NCBI RefSeq assembly: GCF_003086295.3
Contig: NC_092045.1
Location: 25,610,890 to 25,674,889, forward strand
DNA length: 64,000 bases
Direction of reading: 5' to 3'
DNA from: Arachis hypogaea
Taxonomy: Eukaryota; Streptophyta; Magnoliopsida; Fabales; Fabaceae
Shown piece after piece: positions 11,767-22,204 of the stretch (the first letter of the stretch is position 1; each line of letters starts with the position of its first letter). The notes under the pieces were generated by a model that was not told the origin of the DNA, ran no database searches, and saw only the letters and a program-made list of their open reading frames with translations. The translations under genes and the position numbers were made by a program.

Positions 11767-14763
11767 TGATGAGCGGATATTTTATACGCTTTTTGACATC
11801 ATTTTCATATAGTTTTAGCATGTTTTGTTTAGTTTTTATTAAGTTTTCATAGGTTTAGTGTTAAATTCACATTTTTTGGATTCTACTATGAGTTTGTGTG
11901 TTTTATGCAATTTCAGATATTTTCTGGCTGAAATTGAGGAGCTGGAGAAAAAGTCTGATTCAGAGACAGAGAAAGTACTACAGATGTTGTCTGGATCTGA
12001 CCTCCTTGCACTTGAAAGAGCTTTTTCTGGAGCTACAGAAGTCCAAATAGAGCGTTATTAATGGCTATGGAAATCTGACTTCCAGATCTTTCTAACAATA
12101 TATAATAGTTTATATTTTTCTTCAGATTAGAAGGCCCAAAACTGGCGTTCAACGCTAGCCTCCTGCCCCCCCTTTCAGGCGTCCAACGCCCAAGGAGAAG
12201 AGACCATCATCCAAACGCCCAAAGAGGACTCCCTAGCAAGCGTTCAATGCCTTCGAGGCCTTACAGCACGTGGATCTCATCAAAGCTCAGCCCAAACACT
12301 CACCAAGTGGGCCCCAGAAGTGGATTTTAGCACTAAGTAGTCTGTTTTACCCTTACTAGTCATTAGTTTAGTATTTAAAGTAGAAGATCACCCTTTGTTA
12401 AAGATCTTCAGCTACTTTACACCATATTTTCGTTTATCACATTGTATTTTCCATTAGTATGAGTTTCTAAACCTCCTAGGTTAAGGGGAGGTGCCCTGTT
12501 GAGTTTTATGGATTAATAAAAGTATTACTGTTTCTCTTCAATCCGTGTTTGATTCAATTCTAAGATGTATACTCGTTCTTCAACATGATGAATGGGATTG
12601 ACGATCGGACTTTCTGTCGGTAAAGAATTTCACAAATAAATTCTTGTTGCAAGTATAGCTTCTAAACCAGTAAAGAATCCTTTCGTACAAAAGTTTGGTT
12701 GTCACAAGTAACAAAACCCAATAAAATTTATAACCGAAGTATTTAAACCTCGGGTCGTCTCTCAAGGAATTGCAGGGAGGTGTGTTTATTATTGGTTATG
12801 AAAAAAGTATATTTTTGGGGTTTTTGAAATAAGAAACAAGTAATGTAAAATAACAAGAAATTAAAATAATAACTAATAAAGCTCTTGGTAGGTTTTGAGA
12901 ACTGGAAATCCTGACCTGGTTATCCTTATCACTGGTGATGAGAATTGTTCACTGCTCCCATTTAGTTAACCCTTACTAAATAAAGGAAAGTCAAGTGGAC
13001 TAATCAGCTTGATTCCTCAAATCCTAGTCAACTCCTATGAAAAGACTAGCGTTAGAGGAATCCAAATCAATAAGCAAATTCCAATTATCAATCACAAAGG
13101 AGTTTGATAACTCAAGTGTCACCAATTACTCAACCGAAGCTAAGAGGAGAAAAATTCAAATTATTTATATCATAAATAGAAGAAAGCAATCATAAATCTG
13201 AAATACCTTAATGTGTATTAAATACGAAAATCATCCTAACATGGAGTTCATAAACCAAATTGGGAAAATAAACAATTAAAGTAATAGAATAAAATAAAAG
13301 TAGAAGAGACAATAAGTTAAAGGAACATTGAACCTGGAATGAAGAAACAATCCTAAAACTAAGAGAAATCCTAAATCCTAAGAGAGAGGATAGAGCCTCT
13401 CTCTCTAGAAAACTACATCTAAAACATAAAATTATGAATTATTAGCCTATGCTTATGAATGAATGGATTTTCCCACTTTATAGCTTCTAATCTGTGTTTT
13501 CTGGGCTTGGATTTGGGCCGAAAAGGAGTCCAGAAATCGCTGGAGACGTTTTCAGCAATTTTCTGCATGTGGCATCCGTCACGCATAAGTGTGGGTCACG
13601 CGTGAGTGTCATTTGGAGGTTTTTCTTGTCACGCGTATGCGTCGCTTGCGCTTTGCACTAGGCATGCGTTCGCGTCGTCCACGCTTGCGCGTTGCTTGGG
13701 TTCTGCGCAAGTCACGCGTGCGCGTCGTCCATGCGTGCGCGTCGCTGCCATTTCCTTCAAAACTTCATTTTCGCGCGTTCCTTCCACTTTTGCATGTTTC
13801 CTTTCTGTTCTCTAAGCCATTCCTACCCTATAAAGCCTGAAAATACTCAACACACATATCACGGCATCGAATGGTAATAAAGGATAATTAAAATTAATAG
13901 TTTTATGGTCTAGGAAACATATTTTCACATATAATAAGGAATAAGGAAGGAATTGTAAAACCATACAATTTATATGAATAAGTGAGCAAAGACTTGATAG
14001 AAATCACTCAATTGAGCATAAGAAATATCATAAAATAGTGGTTTATCAGGGATAATCCGTGAAATCAGCTCTGTTCTTCATACCAAGACTGCGTGCCTAA
14101 CAATCACTCGTGTCTTCTTGGGTTCGTGTGAATACGTGACTGGAAAGCATCGAACTGCCAGCTTGATTATACATCTCTTAGACGGCTAATCCACGACTTT
14201 TTTGGAGACTTCTCGAGACATCAGTTCAGCCGAGGTATGGGGAGATTAGGGTCTCTGTGGTAGAGGCTTGAACCAAGGCGCAACATCCTCTGATCTGGAA
14301 GATTCGACCTTGTCTGTGGCGTTTTGAGTAGGATCACCAAAGAGAATGAACTGCAGGAGCTTCACCCCCGTTCAGATTGGATGACCGCAACCATACGGTG
14401 TTTGATCTGAAGCAGAGGAGATTAATGATCGCGGTCATATGGCGTTGATCACATACAGCCTGCCATAGAAGAAATCACTCACAATTGAAGAAGACAGTAA
14501 GACCAGAGTTAATCCAAGAGGACAAAGCAACTCCAAGCCTTAACCATCTAAGTTTTAAGATTATTATTGTAAACATATCAACCCAGTTCAGATCTCATAA
14601 ATCCAACAACTCTTGTATCCACCTGACTAAGACCTGCAAGATAACTATAGCTCGCTTAAAACCACAATCCTCATGGGATCGACCCTGACTCGCTCAGGTA
14701 TTACTTGGACGACCTAGTGCACTTGCTGGTACAGTTGTACGAAGTGTGGGGATTCGTGCACCA
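11767..14763 (+). repeat. Element A 5' LTR, split by a solo LTR
   Basis: It starts TGATGAGCGGATATTTTATA and ends GTGCACCA, as in elements C and E. Net of the insertion at 12599-14053 it is about 1.54 kb. It contains the shared hairpin module (about 12027-12110), a GGCGTTCAACGCC-type palindrome cluster (12136-12250) and a TATTTAAA-like TATA (about 12372). Confidence 0.85.
12599..14048 (-). mobile_element. Solo LTR of family B, inverted, inside element A 5' LTR
   Basis: Read on the minus strand it begins TGATAAACCACTATTTTATG, like the LTRs of element B, and ends CGATCGTCA. It is 1450 bp and flanked by a perfect 5-bp TSD GGGAT (12594-12598 and 14049-14053). There is no internal domain, so it is a solo LTR left by LTR-LTR recombination. 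A TATAAAG box lies near 13480 on the minus strand and an ACGCGTnnGCGT palindrome array at about 13570-13745. Confidence 0.92.
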
Positions 14764-14769
14764 AGTTTT

Positions 14770-14787
14770 TGGCGCCATTGCCGAGGA
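14770..14787 (+). promoter_or_regulatory. Element A primer-binding site
   Basis: TGGCGCCATTGCCGAGGA lies 6 bases after the LTR end. It matches the TGGCGCCGTTGCCGGGGA site of the other elements except for two G-to-A changes. This sequence is the usual tRNA-Asp-type primer site of Athila-lineage elements. Confidence 0.8.
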
Positions 14788-16036
14788 TTGTTCGTATTTG
14801 GACAACTGACGGATTATCTTATTCCCTAGATCAGGTATTATCTTTAATTTTGTTAGTTTTTCTTTTTTATTTTCTTCTTTTTTTTGAAAAAAATAAAAAT
14901 ATTTTTCAAAAACCTTTTTTTTTTACTTTGTTTAATATTTTTTTCTTGGTTTGAGTCTTTTGTTTTTGTTCTTGTTGAATTTTTCGAATTTTCTTGAATC
15001 TTTTTCAAAAAAATTTTAAAATTAGTGTCTTTTGCTTAAGTCTTGAGTCAATCTTTTAAGTTTGGTACCTTTTGTGTGTCTTTTTCTTTTAATTTTTGAA
15101 AATAGTATTCTTGGTTTTCTAAAATTTTAAGTTTGGTGTCCTTCGAATGTTCTTGTTTTCTTTAAATTCTTTGAGTTTTGTTCTTGGTGTTCTTATTGAT
15201 CTTCAAAGTGTTCTTGTATTTTCTTTTGATCTTAAAAATTTTAAGTTTGGTGTCTTTTCGGTATTTGTTTTCAAATTTTCAAAAATTAGGTGTTTTAGAT
15301 CTAAAAATTTTAAGTTTGGTGCATTTTTGTTATTTTTCTCTCTCCTCATTAAATTCAAAAATAAAAATATCCTTTCTATCTTTATTTTAATTTAATTTTC
15401 GAAAATCTTAATTAAAAATTCAGATTTTAGTTTTAAAATTTTTATCTTATCTTAGTTTTAAATTTTAAAATAAAATCTTTTAAAAATGATATCTTTTTCA
15501 AAAATCAAACCTTTTTCAAAATCTTTATCTTATCTTATTTCAAATTCAAATTTTAACTTTCAAATTTCAAATTTAAATATTAAATATTTTTAATTTAAAA
15601 CTTATCTTTTCTTAACTTCCTTATCTTCTCTTTCTTACATAACTTATCTTATCTTTTCTATCTTACCTTCTTTTAAATTTTAAAATTAAATCTTTTTTAA
15701 ATATTTTTAATTCTTATCTTATCTTTTTAACTATTTCAAATCTTTTTAAAATCAAATCTTCTCTAATCTTCTATCTTATCTTAACTTCAAATCTTTCTTA
15801 ATTAGTTATCTTATTTTTCAAAACTTCCTAACTAACTCTTCTCTCTTTTAATTTTCAAAAATTCCCTTCTATTTCTCTCTCTTCTTTTTCGAATTATATC
15901 ATTTAAATTTTAAATCTTTTAAATAAATTAAACTTTATTTTTGAAATTAATAAATAAATAAAATAAAAATAAAAATATTTTAATTACAATTTACATCTTT
16001 ATCTCTTACTCTTTCTCTTCTTCTACCTTTCTTCAT
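14788..16036 (+). other. Element A leader, T-rich, with repeated AAGTTTGGTGT motif
   Basis: Untranslated leader between the PBS and the gag start, which resumes at 37248 after element B. It is very T-rich and carries AAGTTTGGTGT or one-base variants at 15058, 15129, 15243 and 15312. No coding potential is seen; Phe/Leu-rich frames are compositional. Confidence 0.75.
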
Positions 16037-17552
16037 TGATAAACCACTATTTTATGGTTTATCTTGTGCTCAATTGAGTGGATTTTATCAATCTTTCATA
16101 CACTTATTCACACTAATTGCATGAGTTTACGTTTTCCTTCCGGATTTTGTGCTATGATTGAAAATATGCTTCTTTGGCTTTATATTTGCTAATATTAATC
16201 CTCTCTTATTACTATTAGATGCCGTGATATGTGTGTTAAGTGAATTCAGGGATTACAGGGCATGAATGGCTCAGAGGATGGAAAGGAAGCATGCAAAAGT
16301 GGAAGGAATACAAGAAGTTGAAGAAACTGCTAAGCTGTCCAGCCTGACCTCTTCGCACTCAAACAGTCATAACTTGAGCTACAGATATCCAAATGAGATG
16401 ATTTCAGTTGCGTTGGAAAGCTAACATCCGGGGCTTCGCAACGATAGATAATTTGCTATAGCTGCCCTGAAGTTAAGCGATGCAAACGCGTGGATGACGC
16501 ACTCGCGTCGCATCTGCAAAATCTCAATCCACGCAAACGTGTGGATGACGCCTCCGTGTCACTTTGCCGCGACCTGTACGAACCAGATTTTAAAATCAGC
16601 AATTTCTGGGCTATTTCTGACCCAGTTCTCGGCCCAGAATTTTAATACAAATTAGAGACTATAAAGTGGGGAATCTATTAATTCATCATCATACATTCGG
16701 AACACATAATTTCAGGATTTAGATGTAGTTTTTAGAGAGAGAGGTTTTCTCCTCTCTCTCTAGGATTAGGATTAGGATTTTTAGAACTTAGGAATATTTT
16801 TATCTCATCTTTCTATCAGGTTCAATATTCCTTTATTTTGACTTCTCTTATACTTTGAGATAATTTAATGCTTGTATTACTTATGTTGCCTATTTGGCTT
16901 ATGAACCATTCATGTTAGGATTTTCTCTATTTAGTATAATTTGAGGTATTTCAGACTCATGATTGTTTTCTTTTATTTATATAAATAATTTAGATTTTTC
17001 CCCCTTTTGGCTTTGGTTAGGTAATTGGTAACACTTGAGTTGTCAAACTCAACAGTGATTGAAATTGGCAGATTCTAATTGATCTAGATCGCTCTAAAGC
17101 TAGTCTTCCCACAGGGATTGACTAGAACTTGAGGATCAAGCTAATTAGTCCACTTGACCTTCCCTTGTTTAATAAAGGATAACTAAGTGGGATTAAAACC
17201 CAATTCTCATCACACCTGATAAGGATAACTAGGATAGGAATTCCGATTCTAATACCTTGCCAAGAGTTTATTTTATCATTACTATTTTATTTTTCTTATC
17301 ATTTAACATACTTGTTCCTTACTTTCAAAACCCCCAATTTACAAGACTCATAACCAATAATACAAACATACCTCCCTGCAATTCCTTGAGAAGACGACCC
17401 GAGGTTTAATTACTTCGGTTATCAATTTTATCAGGGGTTTGTTACTTGTGACAACCAAAACATTTGTAAGAAAGGACTTTTGTTGGTTTAGAAGCTATAC
17501 TTGCAACGGAAATTTATTCTGAATTCTAAACCACGCAAAAGTTCTCTCTTCA
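16037..17552 (+). repeat. Element B 5' LTR
   Basis: 1516 bp, TG...CA. It contains the shared LTR module (about 16365-16455), an ACGCGTGGATGACGC-type palindrome array (16478-16565) and a TATA box TATAAAG at 16660-16666. Two short GA/CT-rich stretches near 16735-16765 are complementary (AGAGAGAGAGG...CCTCTCTCTCT). Confidence 0.92.
16660..16666 (+). promoter_or_regulatory. TATA box of LTR B
   Basis: TATAAAG sits in the context CTATAAAGTGGGG. It is kept in the 3' LTR (36348-36354) and in the inverted solo LTR (about 13480, minus strand). A transcription start about 30 bp downstream is expected. Confidence 0.6.
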
Positions 17553-17555
17553 AAA

Positions 17556-17573
17556 TGGCGCCGTTGCCAGGGA
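17556..17573 (+). promoter_or_regulatory. Element B primer-binding site
   Basis: TGGCGCCGTTGCCAGGGA lies 3 bases after the LTR end, with one change from the E/C site. It is the same tRNA-Asp-type primer class. Confidence 0.85.
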
Positions 17574-18758
17574 ATTGCAAACGTGTGCCTTATTATTGGT
17601 TATTGTAAATATTTTTCTTTTACCTGTTTATTTGTTTTTGTTTTCCCTTCTTATTTCTGACAGCTACTATGAATTCTCACCCCTCTCGCTTTGAGTTTGG
17701 TTCTACTTTTATTGCAAGGAATGGAAGCTATAACAGGACTATGCATCACGGTCATAGCAATCAAAGAAGGATGGAGCCATGAGGATCTGATCAACCCTTT
17801 AGGCAACAACATCCTCTTAGATATCATGGACAAAGACCATTCTATAATGCATACCCAGCTGATAGATATGGTGGACCGCCTTGTAGCTACCAACAAGCCC
17901 CACCCTATGCTTAGAGACCATCCTCACAACATAGCCTTGAACCACCACACTCACAAGCTTCTTTTCACCATTCGCCACCATATGATCCTTATCCGCCCCA
18001 ACACCAATCCAATTACTCCCAAGAACCACCATTTCCCTATGCACCATGTCCATATCCATCAAGCCAAGAATCACAGGTTCACTTCGAAGAATCAATAGAC
18101 CAATTTCATGCAACCCTTCATCAACTGGAGCAAGCAATAAATCAATTATCTTCTAGATGTTCAGATACTCAACAAATCCCCATGGCTTCATGTGGAGAAT
18201 CTAATGAAGAACGTAGCATGAAGGGAACACTTGATACTCCAGTGGACAGTATAGAGCATAACTTCATACTAGAACAAGTAGAGGAAGCTGTCATTATAAA
18301 AGAAAAAGAGTTGGTTGAAGATTTAGGAGATGCCGAACCTCCGCCAGAATCCAGAGTTGTGGAGAATTCCGTCGAAGACGTTACAATTATTGCTAAGGAG
18401 GATAGTGCACAACCTCCAAAGCAAGCATCTTATGAGGAATTGGACGGCATAACCCAAAACACAAGTTTCCTTGATGATGATAATCAAAAGTCAAGTTCCC
18501 TTAGTAATGAACTTGCATCCGCAAGTGAATTCTTTGAGATAGAAGAATCTTCCCCAAGTGAATACGAGGATGATGCAGAGGTAGACTTTTCTCAACCTCC
18601 CGATTATGACTCGAGTGATGAGGAAGATATCGAAGACTTTGATCAAGACATGGTTGAAACGAAAGAAGTTTGCAAAGAAGTAGAGGAATTCAGTGAAAAC
18701 CACAAGGGAGTAGTGCTTGTAGAACCACTAGAAACACCTATCCCAAGGCCATTACCAC

Positions 18759-20490
18759 TGATGAGCGGATAATTTGTATACTTTTTGGCATTGTTTTTAG
18801 TATGTTTTTGTTATGATCTAGTTAGTTTTTAGTATATTTTTATTAGTTTTTAGTTAAAATTCACTTTTCTGGACTTTACTATGAGTTTGTGTGTTTTTCT
18901 ATGATTTCAGGTATTTTCTGGCTGAAATTGAGGGACCTGAGCAAAAATCTGATTCAGAGACCAAAAAGGACTGCAGATGCTGTTGGATTCTGACCTCCCT
19001 GCACTCGAAGTGGATTTTCTGGAGCTACAGAAGCCCAATTGGCGCGCTCTCAACGGCGTTGGAAAGTAGACATCCTGGGCTTTCCAGCAATATATGATAG
19101 TCCATACTTTGCCCAAGATTTGATGGCCCAAACCGGCGTTCAAAGTCACCTCAAGAAATCCCAGCGTTAAACGCTGGAACTGGCACCCAAATGGGAGTTA
19201 AACGCCCAAACTGGCACCAAAGCTGGCGTTTAACTCCAAGAAGAGTCTCTACACGAAAATGCTTCATTGCTCAGCCCAAGCACACACCAAGTGGGCCCGG
19301 AAGTGGATTTTTATGTCTTTTACTCATCTCTGTACACCCTAGGCTACTAGTTTTCTATAAGTAGGACCTTTTACTATTGTATTAAAAATCTTTTGATCTT
19401 TGGAACCTTTTTCTTTAGATCTTTTGATCACTTTGGGAAGCTGGCCATTCGGCCATGCCTAGACCTTGTTCTTATGTATTTTCAACGGTGGAGCTTCTAC
19501 ACACCATAGATTAAGGTGTGGAGCTCTGCTGTACCTCGAGTATTAATGCAATTACTATTGTTCTTCCATTCAATTCCGCTTGTTCTTTATCCAAGATATC
19601 ACTTGTTCTTCAACTTGATGAATGTGATGATCCGTGACACTCATCATCATTCTCACCCATGAACAAGGTGACTGACAACCACTCTTGTTCTACAAGCGAT
19701 CAAGGCTCTAGTGAATATCTCTTGGATTCCTGATTGCACGATGCATGGTTGATCGCCTGACAACCGAGTGCTCGTCTGACAAATGAGCCAACCATTCCGT
19801 GAGATCAGAATCTTCGTGGTATAGGCGAGAACTGATGGCAGCATTCAAGAGAATCCGGAAGGTCTAACCTTGTCTGTGGTATTCTGAGTAGGATTCAATG
19901 ACTGAATGACTGTGACGTGCTTCAAACTCCTGAGGGCGGGGCGTTAGTGACAGACGCAAAAGAATCACTGGATTCTATTCCGGCCTGATTGAGAACCGAC
20001 AGATGAATTCCGCTATGCTGTGACAGAGCATATGCAATCGCTTTCACTGAGAGGATGGGAGGTAGCCACTGACAACGGTGAAACCCTTGCTTAAGCTTGC
20101 CATGGAAAGGAGTAAGAAGGATTGGATGAAGACAGTAGGAAAGCAGAGAGACGGAAGGGAAGGCATCTTCATGCGCTTATCTGAAGTTCCTACCAATGAA
20201 TTACATAAGTATCTCTATCTTTACCTTTGTGTTATTTTCGTTCATCACCATATATATTTGAGTTTGCCTGACTAAGATTTACAAGATGACCATAGCTTGC
20301 TTCAATACTAACAATCTCCGTGGGATCGACCCTTACTCGCGTAAGGTTTATTACTTGGACGACCCAATGCACTTGCTGGTTAGTTGTGCGAAGTTGTGTA
20401 ATGCCATGGTATTGAGCTACCACGTTCTTGGAGCCATTACCGGGGATTATGAGAGTTGTGAAAAAGTATTGTTCACAATTTCGCGCACCA
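18759..20490 (+). repeat. Element C 5' LTR
   Basis: It starts TGATGAGCGGATAATTTGTA and ends TTCGCGCACCA. It carries the shared hairpin module (19018-19102), the palindrome cluster including CAGCGTTAAACGCTG (19138-19225) and a weak TATA (TATAAGTA, 19356-19363). An internal degenerate copy of the PBS region lies at about 20425-20452, 40-65 bp before the LTR end. Confidence 0.93.
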
Positions 20491-20496
20491 AGTTTT

Positions 20497-20514
20497 TGGC
20501 GCCGTTGCCGGGGA
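20497..20514 (+). promoter_or_regulatory. Element C primer-binding site (first copy)
   Basis: TGGCGCCGTTGCCGGGGA lies 6 bases after the LTR end. It is identical to the site of element E and is the tRNA-Asp-type primer. Confidence 0.9.
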
Positions 20515-22204
20515 TTGTTCAAGTTTTGAGCAAGCTTTTGGTAACATCAGTGCCAAGATCCGGCAACAACACCAAGTTTTTGGCGTTATTGCCAGGGATT
20601 GTTCTAGTTTGGACAACTGACGGTTCATCTTGTTGCTTAGATTAGGTATTTATTTTTTTTCGAAATTCTTGAAGATGAGTTCTAGAGTTTCATGATGATT
20701 TGTTGAAATCTTGCTGGCTGAGAAGCCATGTCTAATTTCATTGGACCGAGGTTTCAACTTATCACCACAAGAGCTTGTTGATTTTTATCAAATCTTGCTT
20801 TTGGAGCAGTGAGCTGCTAAGGCTTGGCTGGCCTCTGGCCATGTCTAGTGTTTTGGACCGAAGCTTTCTTTGAGAGCTTGGCTGGCTGTGAAGCCATGTC
20901 TAATTCCTGGACCGGAGTCTTAGACTAGCATTGCACTGATTCCTGGAATTCTCATTAAGAATTTTGATATCTTTTTCCACTTAATTTTCGAAAAACACAA
21001 AAAAAAATCAAAAAAATCATAAAATCCAAAAATATTTCTTGTTTGAGTCTAGTGTCTCATCATAAGTTTGGTGTCAATTGCATGCATTCATGTGTCTGAA
21101 GGATCTTCAAGTAAATTCTTGATGATTTTCGTGTTCTAATCTTTGAATTCAATTGACTTGATTGTTTTGAGTGTCTCATTTGCATTTTCATCCTGTTAGT
21201 GTCAGTAGTATACAAACTGCTAAGTTTGGTGTCTTGCATGCATTGTTATTTGATTCTTGTTGCATTTTGGTTTGTCCTTATTATTAAAAATCCAAAAATA
21301 TTTTTAATTTATGTCTTTTCAAGTCAATAATACAGAGAATTGAAGATTCAGAACATACAGCAGAGGAATTGCACAGAAAAAGCTGGGCGTTCAAAACGCC
21401 CAGTGAAGAAGGACAGACTGGCGTTTAAACGCCAGCCAGGGCACCTGGTTGGGCGTTTAACGCCCAAAAGGGTAGCATTTTGGGCGTTAAACGCCAGAAT
21501 GGATACCATTCTGGGCGTTTAACGCCAGGATGGCTAGAAGGGAAGATTTTGTTTTCAAATCAAATTTTTTCTAAGTTTTCAAAATCTTTTCAAAATCAAA
21601 TCTTTTTCAAATCAATTTTTCAATCAAATCTTTTTCAAAATCAATTTCTTTCCATTTTTAAAGATACTTACTATCAATTAATGATTTGATTCAACATTTC
21701 AAGTATGTTACCTTTTCTGTTGAGAAAGGTTTAATGTCTGAATCATATCTTTTCTTGTTAGTCAAGTTTTTAATTTTCAAACCAAATCTTTTTTTTGTTT
21801 TTCAAATCATATCTTCTTAATCACATTTTTTTTAGTCAATCATATCTTCTTAACCACATCTTTTTCAAAATAGTTTTCAATCAAATCCTTTTGATTTCTA
21901 ATTTCAAAATCTTTTTCAAAAATCAACTGATTTCTTTTCCATTTTCATTTTCGAAAATTAAGTAATGTTTTTCAAAAATGTTTTCAAAATTTTCACTTAA
22001 TTTTCGAAAATTACTTCCCTCCTTCTCACATCCTTCTATTTATGGACTAACACTATCCCTTAATGCAAAATTCGAACTCCATTCTCTTTGTTAAGTTCAA
22101 ATTTTCCACTTCTGTCTTCTACTCTTCTTTTCCTCTGACACCTAAAGGAATCTCTATACTGTGACATAGAGGATTCCACATTTTCTTGTTCTCTTCTCTT
22201 TCTT
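20515..22204 (+). other. Element C leader with second PBS copy, short repeats and palindrome array
   Basis: Untranslated leader. A second PBS-like copy (TGGCGTTATTGCCAGGGA, 20581-20598) is preceded by the same ACCAAGTTTT as the true junction. Three copies of a GGCTG...AAGCCATGTCTAAT...GGACCG unit lie at about 20712-20925. AAGTTTGGTGT occurs at 21064 and 21222. A dense array of GGCGTTTAACGCC palindromes spans 21383-21530. The stretch 21540-22020 is T-rich. No coding is supported before ATG 22205. Confidence 0.75.
21383..21530 (+). repeat. GGCGTTTAACGCC palindrome array in the C leader
   Basis: Five palindromes of the form TGGCGTTnAACGCCA or GGGCGTTnAACGCCC (e.g. CTGGCGTTTAAACGCCAG near 21418) occur within 150 bp. 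They are separated by 15-25 bp of non-repeated sequence. Confidence 0.85.

Noticed and set aside
18891..19149. Short frames on both strands inside LTR C (and identical ones at 30807-31065)
   Set aside because: They lie wholly within the LTRs, span the hairpin module and palindromes, and have no domain; they repeat only because the LTR is duplicated.
20497..20514. tRNA-like match at the TGGCGCC sites
   Set aside because: It is the primer-binding complement of a tRNA 3' end, not a tRNA gene; no cloverleaf surrounds it.
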